A DNA stretch of 64,000 bases. It comes from Dendrocalamus latiflorus (taxonomy: Eukaryota > Streptophyta > Magnoliopsida > Poales > Poaceae). Of the stretch, positions 9,337-21,600 are shown one piece after another. A program made the translations under genes and the position numbers. Below the pieces are notes generated by a model, which worked only from the letters and a program-made list of their open reading frames with translations, ran no database searches and was not told the DNA's origin. The DNA is taken from assembly GCA_017311315.1 (NCBI GenBank), contig CM029626.1, positions 8,193,643 through 8,257,642 on the forward strand. Reading direction: 5' to 3'. The first letter of the stretch is position 1; every line of letters begins with the position of its first letter.

Positions 9337-12227
9337 ATGACGTGGCCCTGCGACTACTGCGGGGAGGCGGCGGCGGCGCTGCACTGCCGCGCGGACGCAG
9401 CGAGGCTCTGCGTCGCCTGCGACCGCCACGTGCACGCCGCCAACGCGCTCTCGCGGCGGCACGTGCGCGCGCCGCTCTGCGACGAGTGCGACGCGCGCCC
9501 CGCCGCTGCGCGGGTCGCGGGCGACGGCGGCGGCGAGCTGAGGTTCCTCTGCGCCGGGTGCGACGGTGGGTGCGCTTCTGCTACGGCAAGGGTGCCTGTC
9601 GAGGGGTTCTCTGGATGCCCTGCGGCGGCCGAGCTCGCCGCGGCCTGGGGGCTTGACCTCGCCGGTGACGGCGGAGGGGCAGGAGACGACGTCGACGATC
9701 CATTCTTCTCTGAGCTCGACTACTCAATGCTGGCCGTGGACCCTGTGCTGCGGGACATCTACGTGCCCTGCGACGCCCCCGAGGTCGCTGCCGGTGGATG
9801 CGGCGGACGGCGGCTCAAGGGGGAGGCGCTATGCCACCAGCTCGCGGAGATTGCGCGGCGTGAGGTGGACGCTGCGCCGCGGCCAGAGCAAGCGCAGTCG
9901 GAGCTGATCCCTCTAGCGCCTCGCCGGAGCTCGGCCCCTGCAAGCAGCCTCTTGCCAGAGAACGAGGCGGCGGCGCCTCCTGAGCTGCCAAGGCACCGGA
10001 CGCTGTCGCCATACACTTCTCTACTGATGATGGAGCCGGATAGCTGCGCCGATCTCGGCGGCGGTGTCCGGCTTGCCGACGACAACGAGCTTGTATGGGA
10101 CCGTGCCGCGCCCTCAGATCCGCCCTCACAGGTAAGAACCGGAAACATCGCTATCCTTGCTTCCTTGGAGCTGTTTTCTTGCATTGTATCGTGATAAAAG
10201 AATGGTACTGTGATGAACAACACGATCGCATGATTCACATTGTTTGGTGGTGTGGTGAGAAATGCTACTTGTGTAGTTGGTTGCACAGCAAAAGCTTGAA
10301 ATTTAGAAACTGCCACATATTGTAGCCAAGAACTAGAAATGCGGTGGTTAGATAGTGAATATCCAACTGAATATAAACACTGTATGTTTACTTTTCAATG
10401 ATGTAAACTTTGATATTTAAATATATTGTAGAATGACCTTATTAGCTCTGCGAACGAATTGATTTGGTCTTTTCAAATATTGCTTTTAGATGGTATGAGG
10501 TTCAGGGGCGCTGCTATTTTACATATGTTAAACCTGCAATTCTATTCAAGAAAGGTCTATTTTTTGAAGCGGTGCTTGTCGTAATCCTTAGGCTTTAGGC
10601 GTTCTCTAGATGCTAATGTTGTGCACAAGCGGACAGGACTTCCTAAAAATGATCTGTTGCCTGTTAATAGGATGCCGAAAAAGTGCATTATATATGTAAT
10701 TTCACTACACACTTGCTAAGATATATCTTCATGACTACATGGTAATTGGTAAGTGCATAAATCTTGGTACCATTTCTTAATACTTTTGACTATACTTTCA
10801 TAATTAGCATCATTTTTTTTTCAGTTTTACTTTGAGCTTATTTTCAAGGAAAAATGAAAAATCAATGGTTGAAATTTGGAGTTTGTTATTGGCATGACAG
10901 ATATGGGATTTTAATCTAGGAAAATCAAGGGATCATGATGAGAATTCCGCACTTGAAGTTCGATTTGGCTTAAAAGATGAAGGTTTTATGATCAAGAGTT
11001 ATAATGACATGCTCACGGAACTTTCCTCTGGCTCAAGGAAAGCTCTCGAAGATATTTATGATTCAACTTATTCTTTCGCTACTGAAGATATCATGTCGAC
11101 TAATATCTGCCAGCTGACAACCAAAAAGGTAAGCCACATTTTCCTCTTTCTGCTATAAACGCATATAGTGTCTGCAAACTATTGTGCTTTGGGGACTTAT
11201 GAGGGACATGTAACCCTAAAACTGTATTAAAACGTGATTAAAAAGTCTGCGTTTGTGGATGTACCAATGTCCCGTTCATGCCTGCTGTTCTTGATCTTAC
11301 ATATACGGTTACCCAGAGCTATCACGTCGTCTGCTTGACCATATAGCAGAGGTTTGCTGACGTTCATGTACAGTTGCTGTTTATTAATGTTCAGGCTGGC
11401 TTGTTGTCAATTCAATCTTATCTCCTAAAGGTTGATTTTGACAAGGTAGGCCATGTGATTCCATCGGGTGTGAGATATTAGCTGGACCATTATGGGTCAA
11501 CATACACATCCTCGTTCTGTGCTTTGGCCCACTTAGTCATGGAAGCCTCTTGTTCTTTTATGATACATTGAAGGCCAACTTAGTCATGGTAAATCACACT
11601 GTTGATAACCCCATATGGATTGTTCTTGGTTTGAATTATTATAAGGAAGACCCACACTGCGAAAATTATTTGTGCTATCTCTCGCAGTAGACTGTAGAAC
11701 CTGCAATATGTCTTGAGTTACTCAAGTTCTGTGTTCTTATGCCTATTTGCAGCTGAGCACTGCTACCATGTCCAGTAACAAACAGAAGATTAGCTCGTAC
11801 TCGACAACCAACCGACCGTCAACTTCAATGAATTGTGCATCTGCAGGTAGAACTTTGAGCTCTTCTCCTGAAGAGGCAGCTGCTCTTGCGAGGGTAAGTT
11901 CTTTTGGGGATCAAACTATACCTGCAACCGGAGCTGATAGGGCTGCCATGAAGATAGATAGCCAGACGCTCGCGATGAACAGGGACAACGCGATGCAGCG
12001 TTACAGGGAGAAAAGGAAGACTCGCAGGCATGATTTGCCCGTTACCATTTCTATATAGCAACTTGTCTACTATAGCTTTCTTACAATTTCTCAGAGCATG
12101 GTGCAGGTACGAAAAGCACATCCGCTACGAATCCAGGAAGATGAGGGCCGACACAAGGAAGCGAGTGAAAGGACGTTTCATTAAGTCCATCGACCCTGCC
12201 AATGTTAGTGATGGCGATGGTGGGTGA
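9337..12227 (+). CDS. CONSTANS-like B-box/CCT transcriptional regulator (group III type)
   Basis: Four exons: 9337-10131, 10901-11128, 11753-12027, 12107-12227; 472 aa. The N-terminal B-box zinc finger (residues 4-45, CDYCGEAAAALHCRADAARL..CxxCDxHVHxAN) has its Cys/His ligands. A second, shortened B-box-like segment follows (CDECDARPAAAR..FLCAGCD). The middle is acidic and Ser-rich and includes IWDFNLGKSRDHDE. The C-terminal CCT domain reads NRDNAMQRYREKRKTRR|YEKHIRYESRKMRAD. One normal plus one degenerate B-box is typical of group III COL proteins (COL9/10/14/15 in Arabidopsis). These are nuclear regulators of flowering, light or growth responses that bind DNA with NF-Y through the CCT domain. 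The last intron starts with GC (12028) rather than GT. If it is retained, the protein stops within the intron after about 450 residues and loses the second half of CCT. Exact orthologue not determined. Confidence 0.92.
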
Positions 12228-12260
12228 AGGTGCTGCATCTCATGATATGAACCACGTGTG

Positions 12261-12266
12261 AATAAA
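12261..12266 (+). promoter_or_regulatory. poly(A) signal of the CONSTANS-like gene
   Basis: AATAAA 34 bases after the stop codon, a plausible near-upstream polyadenylation element. Confidence 0.5.
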
Positions 12267-12574
12267 TGAACTGAACTTGTATGCTGAATTAGCATCCATC
12301 TGTTGTTGCCATAATCCATCTCACCGAAGGTGGCTGTTTTTTCAGTAGCCAGGTAGCGTTGCAGGCCCTGAAATCCTAACGATAAAGATATAATAGATTT
12401 TGCAGTATTTGTGTAAGTTCTTTTGTAGAAATACTTTGAAAGGGTTAGTACTACTAGTCTTCTACTATCAGTACAGTCACTGTACCTCTGAAATATACTG
12501 GTTGAAGCTGAAAGATAGGCAGGCATCACATTCTGAAAAAGCCATTTGGGAGGAGTTTCCGTCCAGCCATACGA

Positions 12575-12735
12575 GGAGATTTGGGTATTTTTTAAAGTAG
12601 GGTTTATAAATATTGTAGTAGGTATTGTATCGAGTTTAAGTTAAAATTATATGTAATTATTTTTCTCTATGTACTGTGTTTCGTAAACAATTAGAATTCA
12701 AAAATTAAAATTATAGATTAAAATAACCTATCCAA
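12575..12735. mobile_element. MITE-like sequence, family with copies at 27.5, 28.0 and 29.6 kb
   Basis: Shares the order 'GTTTATAxx..GTAGTAG', 'CGAGTT(T/C)A', 'TATTTTTCTCTATGTACTG' and 'AACAATTAGAATTxAAAAATTAAAA' with 27515-27680, 27990-28155 and 29550-29705. Ends and duplication not fixed. Confidence 0.45.
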
Positions 12736-12839
12736 TTTTTTTGTTAATATTTGAGTCCACGCCACGATCGCCGTTAAGATTCCTGATCCAAATCCGAAGC
12801 CGTTTTGACCGTTGGATCGAATTTTTGAGCGGCTTAGAT

Positions 12840-13296
12840 TGAGCCGGGAGCGTGGTTGATGTATATTTTCATATAAGCCCTTGTTCAATTGTAAAATACT
12901 CGTTCATTATTCAATACATGCGACCATGGTCTTCCGCGCGGGAAGGAGAGGGACGCCGACGGTTGGAGGGCGGCGGAGCTCCGGCGAGCAGCGGTTGCAG
13001 AGGCGCCGCCGCTGTTCTTTCGATCGGAGCGCTGACGTGTGCTCCCACAACTTCGCCCCACATTTGCTCCCCAAAGCCCCCCTCCCGAGTTCTTTAGATC
13101 TTCAGTTTCCGGTAAAGACTGCACTTTTGGGCTTCCATAGTGTAAAATCTGCATCTTTTCCTCGATTCTCGCCGAGTGTTGGCGTCGTAGTGCATAATTG
13201 GACAGAGCTGGGGGGAAGATTGTGTTTCATTCTTCACTAATCGTGCAGTCGAAGCTCGAAATTGGCCTTCTTGACCGTGATTTTGGTCACGGTTTA
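12840..13296. other. GC-rich intergenic block, no gene recognised
   Basis: Contains TATAAG near 12873 and a GC-rich stretch that looks like a leader or promoter, but no domain. A short hairpin (ACCGTGA..TCACGGT) lies at about 13275-13291, just before the CCT-like fragment. Confidence 0.35.
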
Positions 13297-13370
13297 GCGC
13301 AATGCAGCGTTACAGAGATAAGAGGGTTCAGACTCGCATCGAAGGCATGAGTTGCGCCATAAATTTCTAG
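13297..13370 (+). pseudogene. diverged copy of the CONSTANS-like CCT exon end
   Basis: Reads NAMQRYRDKR, then diverges. It lines up base by base with the end of exon 3 of the CONSTANS-like gene (around 11988-12027) and continues into its intron: both have GCATGA, then 'GCC..ATTTCTA'. Because the match crosses an exon-intron border, this is a DNA-level copy of about 74 bp, not a processed transcript. It sits 1.3 kb downstream in the same orientation. It has no function by itself. Confidence 0.6.
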
Positions 13371-13642
13371 CTTTTTTTGTTGGTTCCCTTGCCTAGATGC
13401 CTGAAGGAAAATGCCAAATCTGTCCCCGTACCAAGGCCTAAATGTAGCACAACTTCAAACAATCGATACATAGTAAACCTTCTCGCTAGTCGCTGTACCC
13501 ACACGCTGACTTCGCCGCGGACTGCATGGCTATCAGGCGAGTGCTTCTAACTCCTACTGTTACTGCAACTCTCCATGAATTCTTCCTACGATCTCTCTTC
13601 GATTTTTTTTTTCTCCCTGTTGGTCTCGGCGAATGGTCCCGA

Positions 13643-13924
13643 GGTCCCGCTCGATTGGGCTGAAAAACTGAAGCTTATGGCTAAAATTACACTGTAACGG
13701 CTGAAATTTCACTATAGCTGAAGGTGGCTTATTTGGCGTAATTAAATTTAAAAAATTTAAAAATAGAAAAATATGCTAGCTCATCACGGACAATGCAAAC
13801 AAATACGGGAAAAAAGGAACCAGCAAAAAAGCTCAAAAAAGCCAAAAGTTCGGAAAAAAACGAAAATTATGAATAGTGAAAAATAAGCCAGAAACCAGAA
13901 GCTGAAGCCAAAACGAGCGGGGCC
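13643..13924. mobile_element. MITE, 282 bp (second copy at 27227-27502)
   Basis: Inverted ends GGTCCCGCTCGATT and AACGAGCGGGGCC. Strong similarity over its whole length to 27227-27502, including 'GCTAGCTCATCACGGA' and 'AAAGCTCAAAAAAGCCAAAAG'. No clear target duplication. Confidence 0.75.
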
Positions 13925-14369
13925 AAGCCGTTACAGAGAGGAGATGCACGAGCACGTCGCTTCTCCGGATTGGAAAGGAGGAGCGAGGTGGCGTGCGTGC
14001 TCCGGTGCAGATTTGGTGCCTTCCTGCGTGCGTCGCCCCGAATCTCGGCTCGTGGGCCATGACGACGTCGCCGGTCGGTTGCATCTCGCATCCATGCACC
14101 TACTGCAGGGATGCCTATCATTAATTTGAATTGCTTAATCATGCTAAAAACTTCTTTTGACATTGTTATATGATATATGATTTTATATTATCTAGGTAGC
14201 TGTACTAAAAAAGATGACTTGGTTAAATATTAAATCAATGCAGAGTAATTTAGGTAATCTACAAACTTTCTAGATGTTTAGTCTCGTTGCTCCTTGTTAG
14301 AATTTTCCCTCTCTCTAGAGTTCTTGATGATTACATTGCCAAAGGGGGGAAAAGAATAGGAGAAATTGG

Positions 14370-16040
14370 AAAGATTTTGAAAAATTGGAGAAATTTGCTC
14401 AAAATGCCTCTCTTGTGCTGAGGGGGAGTTTTATGAGTTTTTACCGAGAGTTTGTTGATGTGGTTTGTCAAAATCTTTTCTCTGCAATTTTGAAACTTTC
14501 TTTTCGCAAATTTTGCGTTTATTTCAAAACCAACTAATTTGAGAGATTTTGAGGTATTGTCAATGTATTCATCAATGGGGAAATTGTTAGATTATGTGGA
14601 TAGGTCGTGAATTTAGTAATGATGAATAATTGACATTTGGGTTGCAATGAAATTTGCGTTTGTGAAAACTTCGTTCGATGCTCTTTTGGAAAACTAGAAT
14701 TGCAGAAATATTCAGGATAAGCAATCTGACCGCCTTGTATTGGGCGGTCTGACCGGCAGGCTTTGATCACGGATGGTAGTCGAAGGCGTGGACCACGATC
14801 GTTAGTAGGCAGTTAGAACATCCTTGTATTTGGTAGTCCGATCGGCCTCGTGGTGGATGATCCCATCGGCATGTCTGAACGACAGAATGACCACAACAAA
14901 TCAACTACGGCAGGTCGACCACATCAGAATGACCACGGCAGATTCACCACGACAGGTCGACCACGGTATGTCGACCATGGCATAACGACCACGGTAGGTT
15001 GACCACGGTAGAACGACTATGGATGGTCGGAGCTACAGTGAACTGGCCTGAGCTACTGTACCTGCTCGATGGTCGTTGCTACAGTTACTGGTCAGTACTC
15101 GGTGATCGGTAGTCGGTGCTATAGTGTCAGGTAGGTGATCGGTAGATGTAGACTTTATGATTGGTATCGTAGACTTCATGATTTGTTGTCGCAGTCATAG
15201 ATTTTGTGATCGGTAGTCGTAGGCTTTACGATCGGTTGCTATAGGCTTCATGGTCGGTACTCATAGGTTTTGAGTGCTTCAATTCTTGTGATTTTCGAGT
15301 ACCTTGAGTATTCGTGTCTGTCTATTGGGCCAACGGTATGACCGCTGTGTGCATGGTGGTCAGACTGGCTTTTCTGAGTGGTCTGAGGTTGATGTTTGGA
15401 ATATGCGCAAATTAAAATCATGGATGATCTGATTCATAGTTATTGATGGTTAAGGGTGTGGTTTGCGTGTGTAAACTAATGTCGGTCAAGTTGAAAAGAA
15501 CTTGTGTCGCAAAAAATGTTCTTTGATCTTTGCATGTGCAGATTGGGCATGGAGACGATTATGGTCGGTGACGAAGATGACCGGGACTAGGAAGGGGAAA
15601 TCTAAGGTCCATGTGATTGATGATGTCGCAAGGTGGTCGGGCTCACACTGAAGCATGCAGAGATCAAATGTGGATGATGCGTGAAAGAAGCTACGGGAGG
15701 TGTGGTCCTGGAGGCTTCGACACGTAATGAGTTGAAAGAGTTATGGAATGAGTCTATAACTATGAAGGTTTAGAAATTATGGAAAACTCGTGTTTGGAAG
15801 AGTTTCGGGTCCCTTGATTTTTGGAACAGATAGAGTTTGATGTTCGTGTTTGATGAGGACACAGTTTAGGGTGTTAGCTTATAAAAGCAGGGAGAGACTA
15901 AGTGCTAACATAAGGTTTTGGTTGGAGTAGATTGAAGATGCTTTAGTTTCGGCTAAGCTTTTACGGGTGCTACGCTTTGTAACTACAGAACATGATTCAG
16001 AAATAAAAGGTCAGATTTATTCCAAAGAAGTTAATCGGCA
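14370..16040 (+). mobile_element. 3' end and LTR of a Copia/Sirevirus-like retrotransposon
   Basis: 14370-14585 looks like the end of the interior, with the usual purine stretch (CATCAATGGGGAAATTG). An LTR-like sequence begins TGTTAGATTATG at 14586. It carries TATAAAAGC near 15880 and AATAAA near 16001. The part 15540-16000 is clearly related to 42419-42960. The right end was not fixed. No coding domain remains. Confidence 0.6.
14885..15015 (+). repeat. minisatellite, about 15-bp GACCACG-type units
   Basis: Series of CGACCACGG-like units spaced 14-17 bp (for example TCGACCACGGTATG, TCGACCATGGCATAA, CGACCACGGTAGGT). Lies inside the LTR starting at 14586. Confidence 0.7.
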
Positions 16041-16555
16041 ACGGCGACGTGTTTTCTGGGCATCATCCTCGACTCATTCTTGTTCCAAGCAGTGCGTGGC
16101 GAGATAGCGTCCCTCTATCGACTTCACTTCCCTCAATCGCACATTGTGTCGTCCACTCAATCGTCACCAACAACATCGGTGTTGAAGTGTTCGAGTGGAG
16201 GAAGATTATGACTACATGCAAAGGGGTCGAGCGAGTGGTCAAGCGTCTTTACAGTCGAAATCTATATATGATAAGTTAGATTGCTTTTCTATTGGTTAGA
16301 GATTTGTTTTTCGGTATCAAAAAGTGAAGGCAATCATTCATCTCCTCTGATTGCAGTATTCGATCCTATACACTTCTGTCATACTCCATTTCCAAAAACA
16401 TCAGTTATCCTGGAAGACGTTTTTTTTCGCACACACAAACGACTTGCGTATAAACTCATTAGAAGAGAAAACACCACAGAAATGAAAGAAGGAATCTGAG
16501 AAGCGCCTGAAAGGTTGTAAGAATGCACTTATTTTTGAGGTCTAGTTGTTTTCAG

Positions 16556-18012
16556 GGAGAGGAATATAAGTTGTTTTGGCCGGAGCAGTCTGAATTTGTG
16601 AGAATGGCATCAAGGTTTGGAACAACAATAATACCTTTCGGAATGGTTGGAGAGAGTGATATATGTGATGTAAGTGTTATCCTGCATCCTGGTATTTCCA
16701 GACAAAAGAAAACCACAATTCTGTGATCTCCATTTGTTATCCTCTAGATTTACCTAATTTAGTATATACTAGAGAGAAAATGATGCTTCACACTGTCGGA
16801 TATATCATGTTCTTGGTAGGAAATTATCTCTAGATGGAAATTTAGTTCCACTGTACTTAGCTGATAGTTAATGTCCTATGATCCTATCCTCTGTCCTCAA
16901 GTTATTTCACATGGCTGATGACCAATTTACTACCTCTGGTGCTGTTAGACCACAACGATCTTCTGAAGCTTCCATTCTATGGCATCCTTGACAAGATGCT
17001 GTCTGAAGCTAAAGGTATGCTGCCCATGGATCAAAAACTCGAAACCGGAGGGAATCCAGGCCTGCGGGCAGTACCGATAACCGGTTGGTTACCAGATAAC
17101 CTGAAAAAAATCGTTCAAAATTCGTGAATCAAAATTTGAATTTGGGTGGTTTAAAAACTGGTAACCTTCCAGTAACCCAAAAAACCACTAAAAACAGAAA
17201 ATACCATGTTAGGAGTACAATAATTGAATCATATTTAGCTCATATTATAGGTAATCTAGCATCAAAAAAAAAGCCTAAAAGGCCCTAAATCAACATAGGA
17301 AATGCATTAGGCCTAAAAGTAATATGGCTGGTTTTTTTACTGGTTCCCACCTGTAAATCCGGTTACCATCGGTTATCAGCCGGTAACTGCCGGTTTTTTG
17401 TTCCCTGACACTGCCCATACTCAAGAGTCTGAATTTAATTTAATTTTAGAGTGAGTTTTATTTCATGTCTCCAAAAGACTGTCCACAAGAATTCTCTAAT
17501 CATGGTTTACCTTGTGGGTTCAAAGGACTGATTCTACAGGAGAGAAAAAAAAATCAAGGATTGCATCCCGACATCCCGTAGTGGTTACACCAAAGGTACC
17601 AGGGAGGTTTTATTTCATCTTTGGAAAGCCTATTGAAACAAAAGGTACATCTTAAAAAAAACTACTAAACCCCCTCTTAACATTCTGTTGACATCGTCTC
17701 AGGGAAACTTAGCATGCTTATTCTTTTTGGCAATGAAAAGATTAGACATAAGACTAGGCACGTGTGTTCAGAGACCAGATATTTGATACTTTGATTAGAT
17801 CTGCTCCTAGTTTTCATTTGATTTGCTTGTTTGCGTAGGGAGAGAGGAGCCAAGGGACAAAGAGAACGCCCAGCGCCTCTATTTGCATGTGAAATCCGAA
17901 GTGGCGAGCTGCATCAAGCATCTGAAGAAGAGAGGAGGACCCCTACAGGTGTATAGTGCTCAGGCTTCTCAGTACATGGACTCAATGCAGAAATACCCAC
18001 ATTTGAACCCCG
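16556..18012 (+). pseudogene. phytyl ester synthase/DAGAT-like acyltransferase, 3' part only
   Basis: Four exon-like blocks read: GEEYKLFWPEQSEFVRMASR..IIPFGMVGESDI (16556-16669), DHNDLLKLPFYGILDKMLSE (about 16936-17014), VVTPKVPGRFYFIFGKPIET (about 17560-17644) and REEPRDKENAQRLYLHVKSE..ASCIKHLK (17839-18012). This is the C-terminal acyltransferase half of the chloroplast esterase/acyltransferase family that makes fatty acid phytyl esters (PES1/PES2 in Arabidopsis). The N-terminal half is absent. The last block changes frame: the final HGLNAEIPTFEP reads only after a shift. The second block lacks a clear acceptor. A fold-back MITE sits between blocks two and three. A truncated pseudogene is the best reading. 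Confidence 0.75.
17057..17407. mobile_element. fold-back MITE in the acyltransferase pseudogene
   Basis: About 350 bp with imperfect inverted ends: CAGTACCGATAACCGG..GGTTACC on the left and GGTTACC..CGGTTATCAG..CCGGTAACTG..CCCTG on the right. Ends read CAGG..CCCTG, which suggests hAT, but no 8-bp duplication is visible. Confidence 0.55.
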
Positions 18013-18155
18013 AGATATTCACTTCCAGAATACCTTTAGTAAGAAACTTAGAATTCAAGTAAATTGTTTATATTGTTTTTGTAATTTTTCATTTTCACAT
18101 AGTTATTTGTTATTGTTTTCCCTCTGAACAATTCTGCTCATCGAGTTACAAGCAG

Positions 18156-18161
18156 TTTATT
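18156..18161 (-). promoter_or_regulatory. possible poly(A) signal of the Atos-like gene
   Basis: AATAAA on the minus strand about 470 bases after the Atos-like stop codon. The 18070-18629 stretch between it and the stop has no other gene and would be the 3' UTR. Confidence 0.35.
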
Positions 18162-18629
18162 CAAACCATAGAGGTCAATAAAATTCAGTTTACAACTGTA
18201 AATCTGTGTATGTACAATACACAGTAGTAGAAGCAATAGTCTAGGCAGGAGCTCTCATTCCAAATGGTGTATGAGAGCAAGACCAGAAACCCTCCACTCT
18301 TTATGTTGTTAATTTGTACCAATAAATTGTGCTAAAAGTCAACAAAAGAACCTAAGCACAGTGGCTGACATGCTTAATGTGTCATTGGAATGGTTATTTG
18401 CTGAAGAAAAATGTACGCATTCATGACAGAGATGGCAACATTACCAGGTTTTAAGGTGAAAACATTACTTTTGAGTTTGAGATCATACACAAAATTAGAA
18501 CGAGATGAGATATTTCATTGGGAGATAGTCCTGTACCTCTGGGGAAATGGCAATAAACACAAGAGACTAATGACCAAGTTAGTGAGGGGATGATATGTAC
18601 AGATTTCATGTGAAATGTGCAAGCGAGTA

Positions 18630-21600
18630 TCATTTGCTTATGTCGAAGTACTTGGGATCAGCAGGGAAGTCGTGCTCAACCCGCAGCTGCCATAAAACAC
18701 AATATCCATTAGAGCTACAGATTTAAGACACGAAAAACAAAGCAACTCTCCTATATAAAAGGTCGTACATAAGTTTAAGAACTGAATACATGGAACAACA
18801 TGACGAGGACCATCACTCTTAATAACACCATACATTAAATTTATGTTGAATATTTACATGCCAAAAAAAGCAACACGACAGTTTATTATTGTAGCATCCC
18901 AATCAGCAATTTTGTGAAATCTAAAGTGCTATCTATGTTATAGGTTGGAATTACTTAATCTCACTGGTGCAGAAAGAAACAAAAACAAATTGTTGTTAAA
19001 AGAAACAGGTAGACAAGGTACATACCTCGCCTTCGTCTGAATCTGAGTGTCTTTGAGGGAAGACAACTCTAATATCGTTGTAGAGATAAAATCGTCTCTC
19101 TTCCTCGGTCACTGTATTGTGATTGCATGGTTCCGACAGATCAGATTTGCAGCGCTGCATTGATCTTGACGATTTCTTAAAGAAGGGGCTTAGAAAGCGC
19201 AGGTGCAAAGCATAACGAAGAACACCTCCAGCTGAACTATCATTGACCTTGGAAGGTCTGCAGCAAGATTTCTTTTCACCTAAGTGAAATGTGTGTATTT
19301 GACAGCAGCAACCATTAGCATTAGTGCCATTTTCTGAATTCCCAAGAGCATTTGATTCTCTAATGTCACATTCCATTGAGCAACATGTTGTGTTTGTGCA
19401 ACCTCCCTTTTCTGATTCATCAATCGAGTAGCAGTTCTGCCCCTGATCACAGCCTACAAAGTCAAAACAATTTGTCAGCAACTTGAACTCTATAATTTGG
19501 ATTTAGCTATCATTGGTATTGGCTACATTACATTTAGAAAATAGAGTGCTGAATTCTCTAAGTTCACTTCCATATTGGACTGACTCGACCTTTATGTCAC
19601 TGGCCTTGCTTCCTTCTTTCATTGGATTAGAGGGAGACACAGAGGATAGAGTGACCTTTTGCCGCACGAAAGTCTGTCCCATTTTACAATAACAGAAATA
19701 AGATGAACTCGAGAAAAGAAGTAAAGAAACAAAACAAATAACCGTGAGCCCTTCTAAACAGACAAACAGCATTCTTGCACCTTGCAATGCTTTTAAAAAT
19801 GGCGTCTTTTGACACATCTCAAGCTAGTTGTTTCTTCCCACCCAGTACACCAGTATAGTTGCAGGTAAGAAACTTAGTGGCCATCCAATATTCCAATGAA
19901 ATGTGTAACATTTCCATTTAAGGCCAGAAAGTTAGTATACCGGCTACAAGCCCACAACCAGTGACCAGTGTCATCAATTATTAAATACTTAAAGCACGTG
20001 AAGCCCTACTTCCACACGAAGTCACGAACTACCACAAAGCAACACAAATGAATATGGGAGAATTCTGACTTCTCACTTCTATTATCATCTCTAGGTAAGA
20101 CTGCTGACATGAAATGCTCAAACCTTTAATTCTGTCTATCTTCCAAAATAATAGCCTATGAATGGCATACAACCACATATATGTGTCCAGTATGAATTAG
20201 ATGGGGGTCAGCAATCTCCATATAGTTCCAAAATAACAGCTATGAAATAGTTACAAATATGCCATCATAAGAACTCAACAAAATTGACAAATATGCCACT
20301 GTAAGAACTCAACAAAATTGAGAATCACAACAGAGTATGTCAACACAATACATGTTCTGCTGCTACACCATATGAAAATAAGATAAATCCGAGCCATACG
20401 ACAATAAGGAAAAATCTGCAGTTATCTTTGGTATATAAGTCTGAGGCAATAAAATAGTCGAAAGTTATAGGTCTTATAAAAACTCCCAATTTCTCATACC
20501 TTGGTTCCAGCAGGCATGTCACTCAAATCATACTTGCAGAAGAACGTGTGCAACGGTGTCTTCTCTGGGTTACTGACAACCTGTCAAGGCCAATAGTTTT
20601 GCTTCTAGTAAAATAGATACATCAAAATATGATAATTTAATAGAACTTTTCAAGAGAGTAGCCAATAAAAGAACAATTTGAGGGTGGTGGAAGCAATACA
20701 TCAGCCACACAATTAGCATCAAACACTGACATTAACTTACATCTGAGCTCAATATCCCATATTACGATTTATGAGTATGAAACTGAACTGCAAACACTAA
20801 TAAAACAATATTTTTTTTCACAGCGGTGAATTACAATAATTTCCTTCTAGATGGGGCCTCCAATTGAACCACACCAAGTTTGGGTCTCATGCAAAAGGGC
20901 ATGCACACTTCTTCAAACTCAACATGCAGCACACACCATCATGACTAACAGAAGTGCTCCAAACATGTGAAGTTATCAACCACATGTTATTTATATATTT
21001 TATGTATACACACTAAAAGCATAAGGAGCAAACTGTAAGATGTACCATTTGATTTCCCAAATGACAGAATATAGTGAAAGGACAGTAGAATCATCCATTA
21101 TAATGAAGACAAAACAGGTTTTAGAAGGTTTGATAGTTCTGCATAGTGGTGCAAGCTAGTAATGATCTTGACAGCCTGATAGGGTAAGGAAAAGGAAATC
21201 AATAGAAAATTACAAATACAAGTATGCACCCACCTATTGCATGTCTGGATATATTGATACTGTGCATCATTAGCCTATTAAAACTTCAGGGTGTCCCCCA
21301 AAGGCGAAGGAACAGAGTGTTACATTGGGCAGGTACTAGTAAGGACAGGCAGCTAAGACCACAGAAATCTTTCCATGACAATAGGACCTAAAATGAGATA
21401 ACTTGTGCTGGTTTTTGTACTATTATCATTACAAGTGAATAAATTGCTAGGCACAGTGCATGATAGTTATACAAACACAGTCACATGCCAATTCATCAGA
21501 AACAATCCAGCAAAATACACAGTAAACTGAAACAAAATATTATTATAAGGTGTAGAATTCAGTACCAGCTGTATGCGCCCTTTAACTGGGATGCGTAACC

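Noticed and set aside
9018..9656. 212-codon frame overlapping the CONSTANS-like first exon
   Set aside because: Wrong frame relative to the B-box; openness comes from GC-rich third positions.
11893..11900. Strong donor AGG|GTAAGT inside COL exon 3
   Set aside because: No downstream acceptor restores the CCT frame; the read-through frame is open and leads straight into CCT. It could still be used for a minor truncated form.
13272..13294. Terminator-like hairpin before the CCT fragment
   Set aside because: Short inverted repeat with no T run; bacterial-type terminators do not apply to nuclear plant genes.
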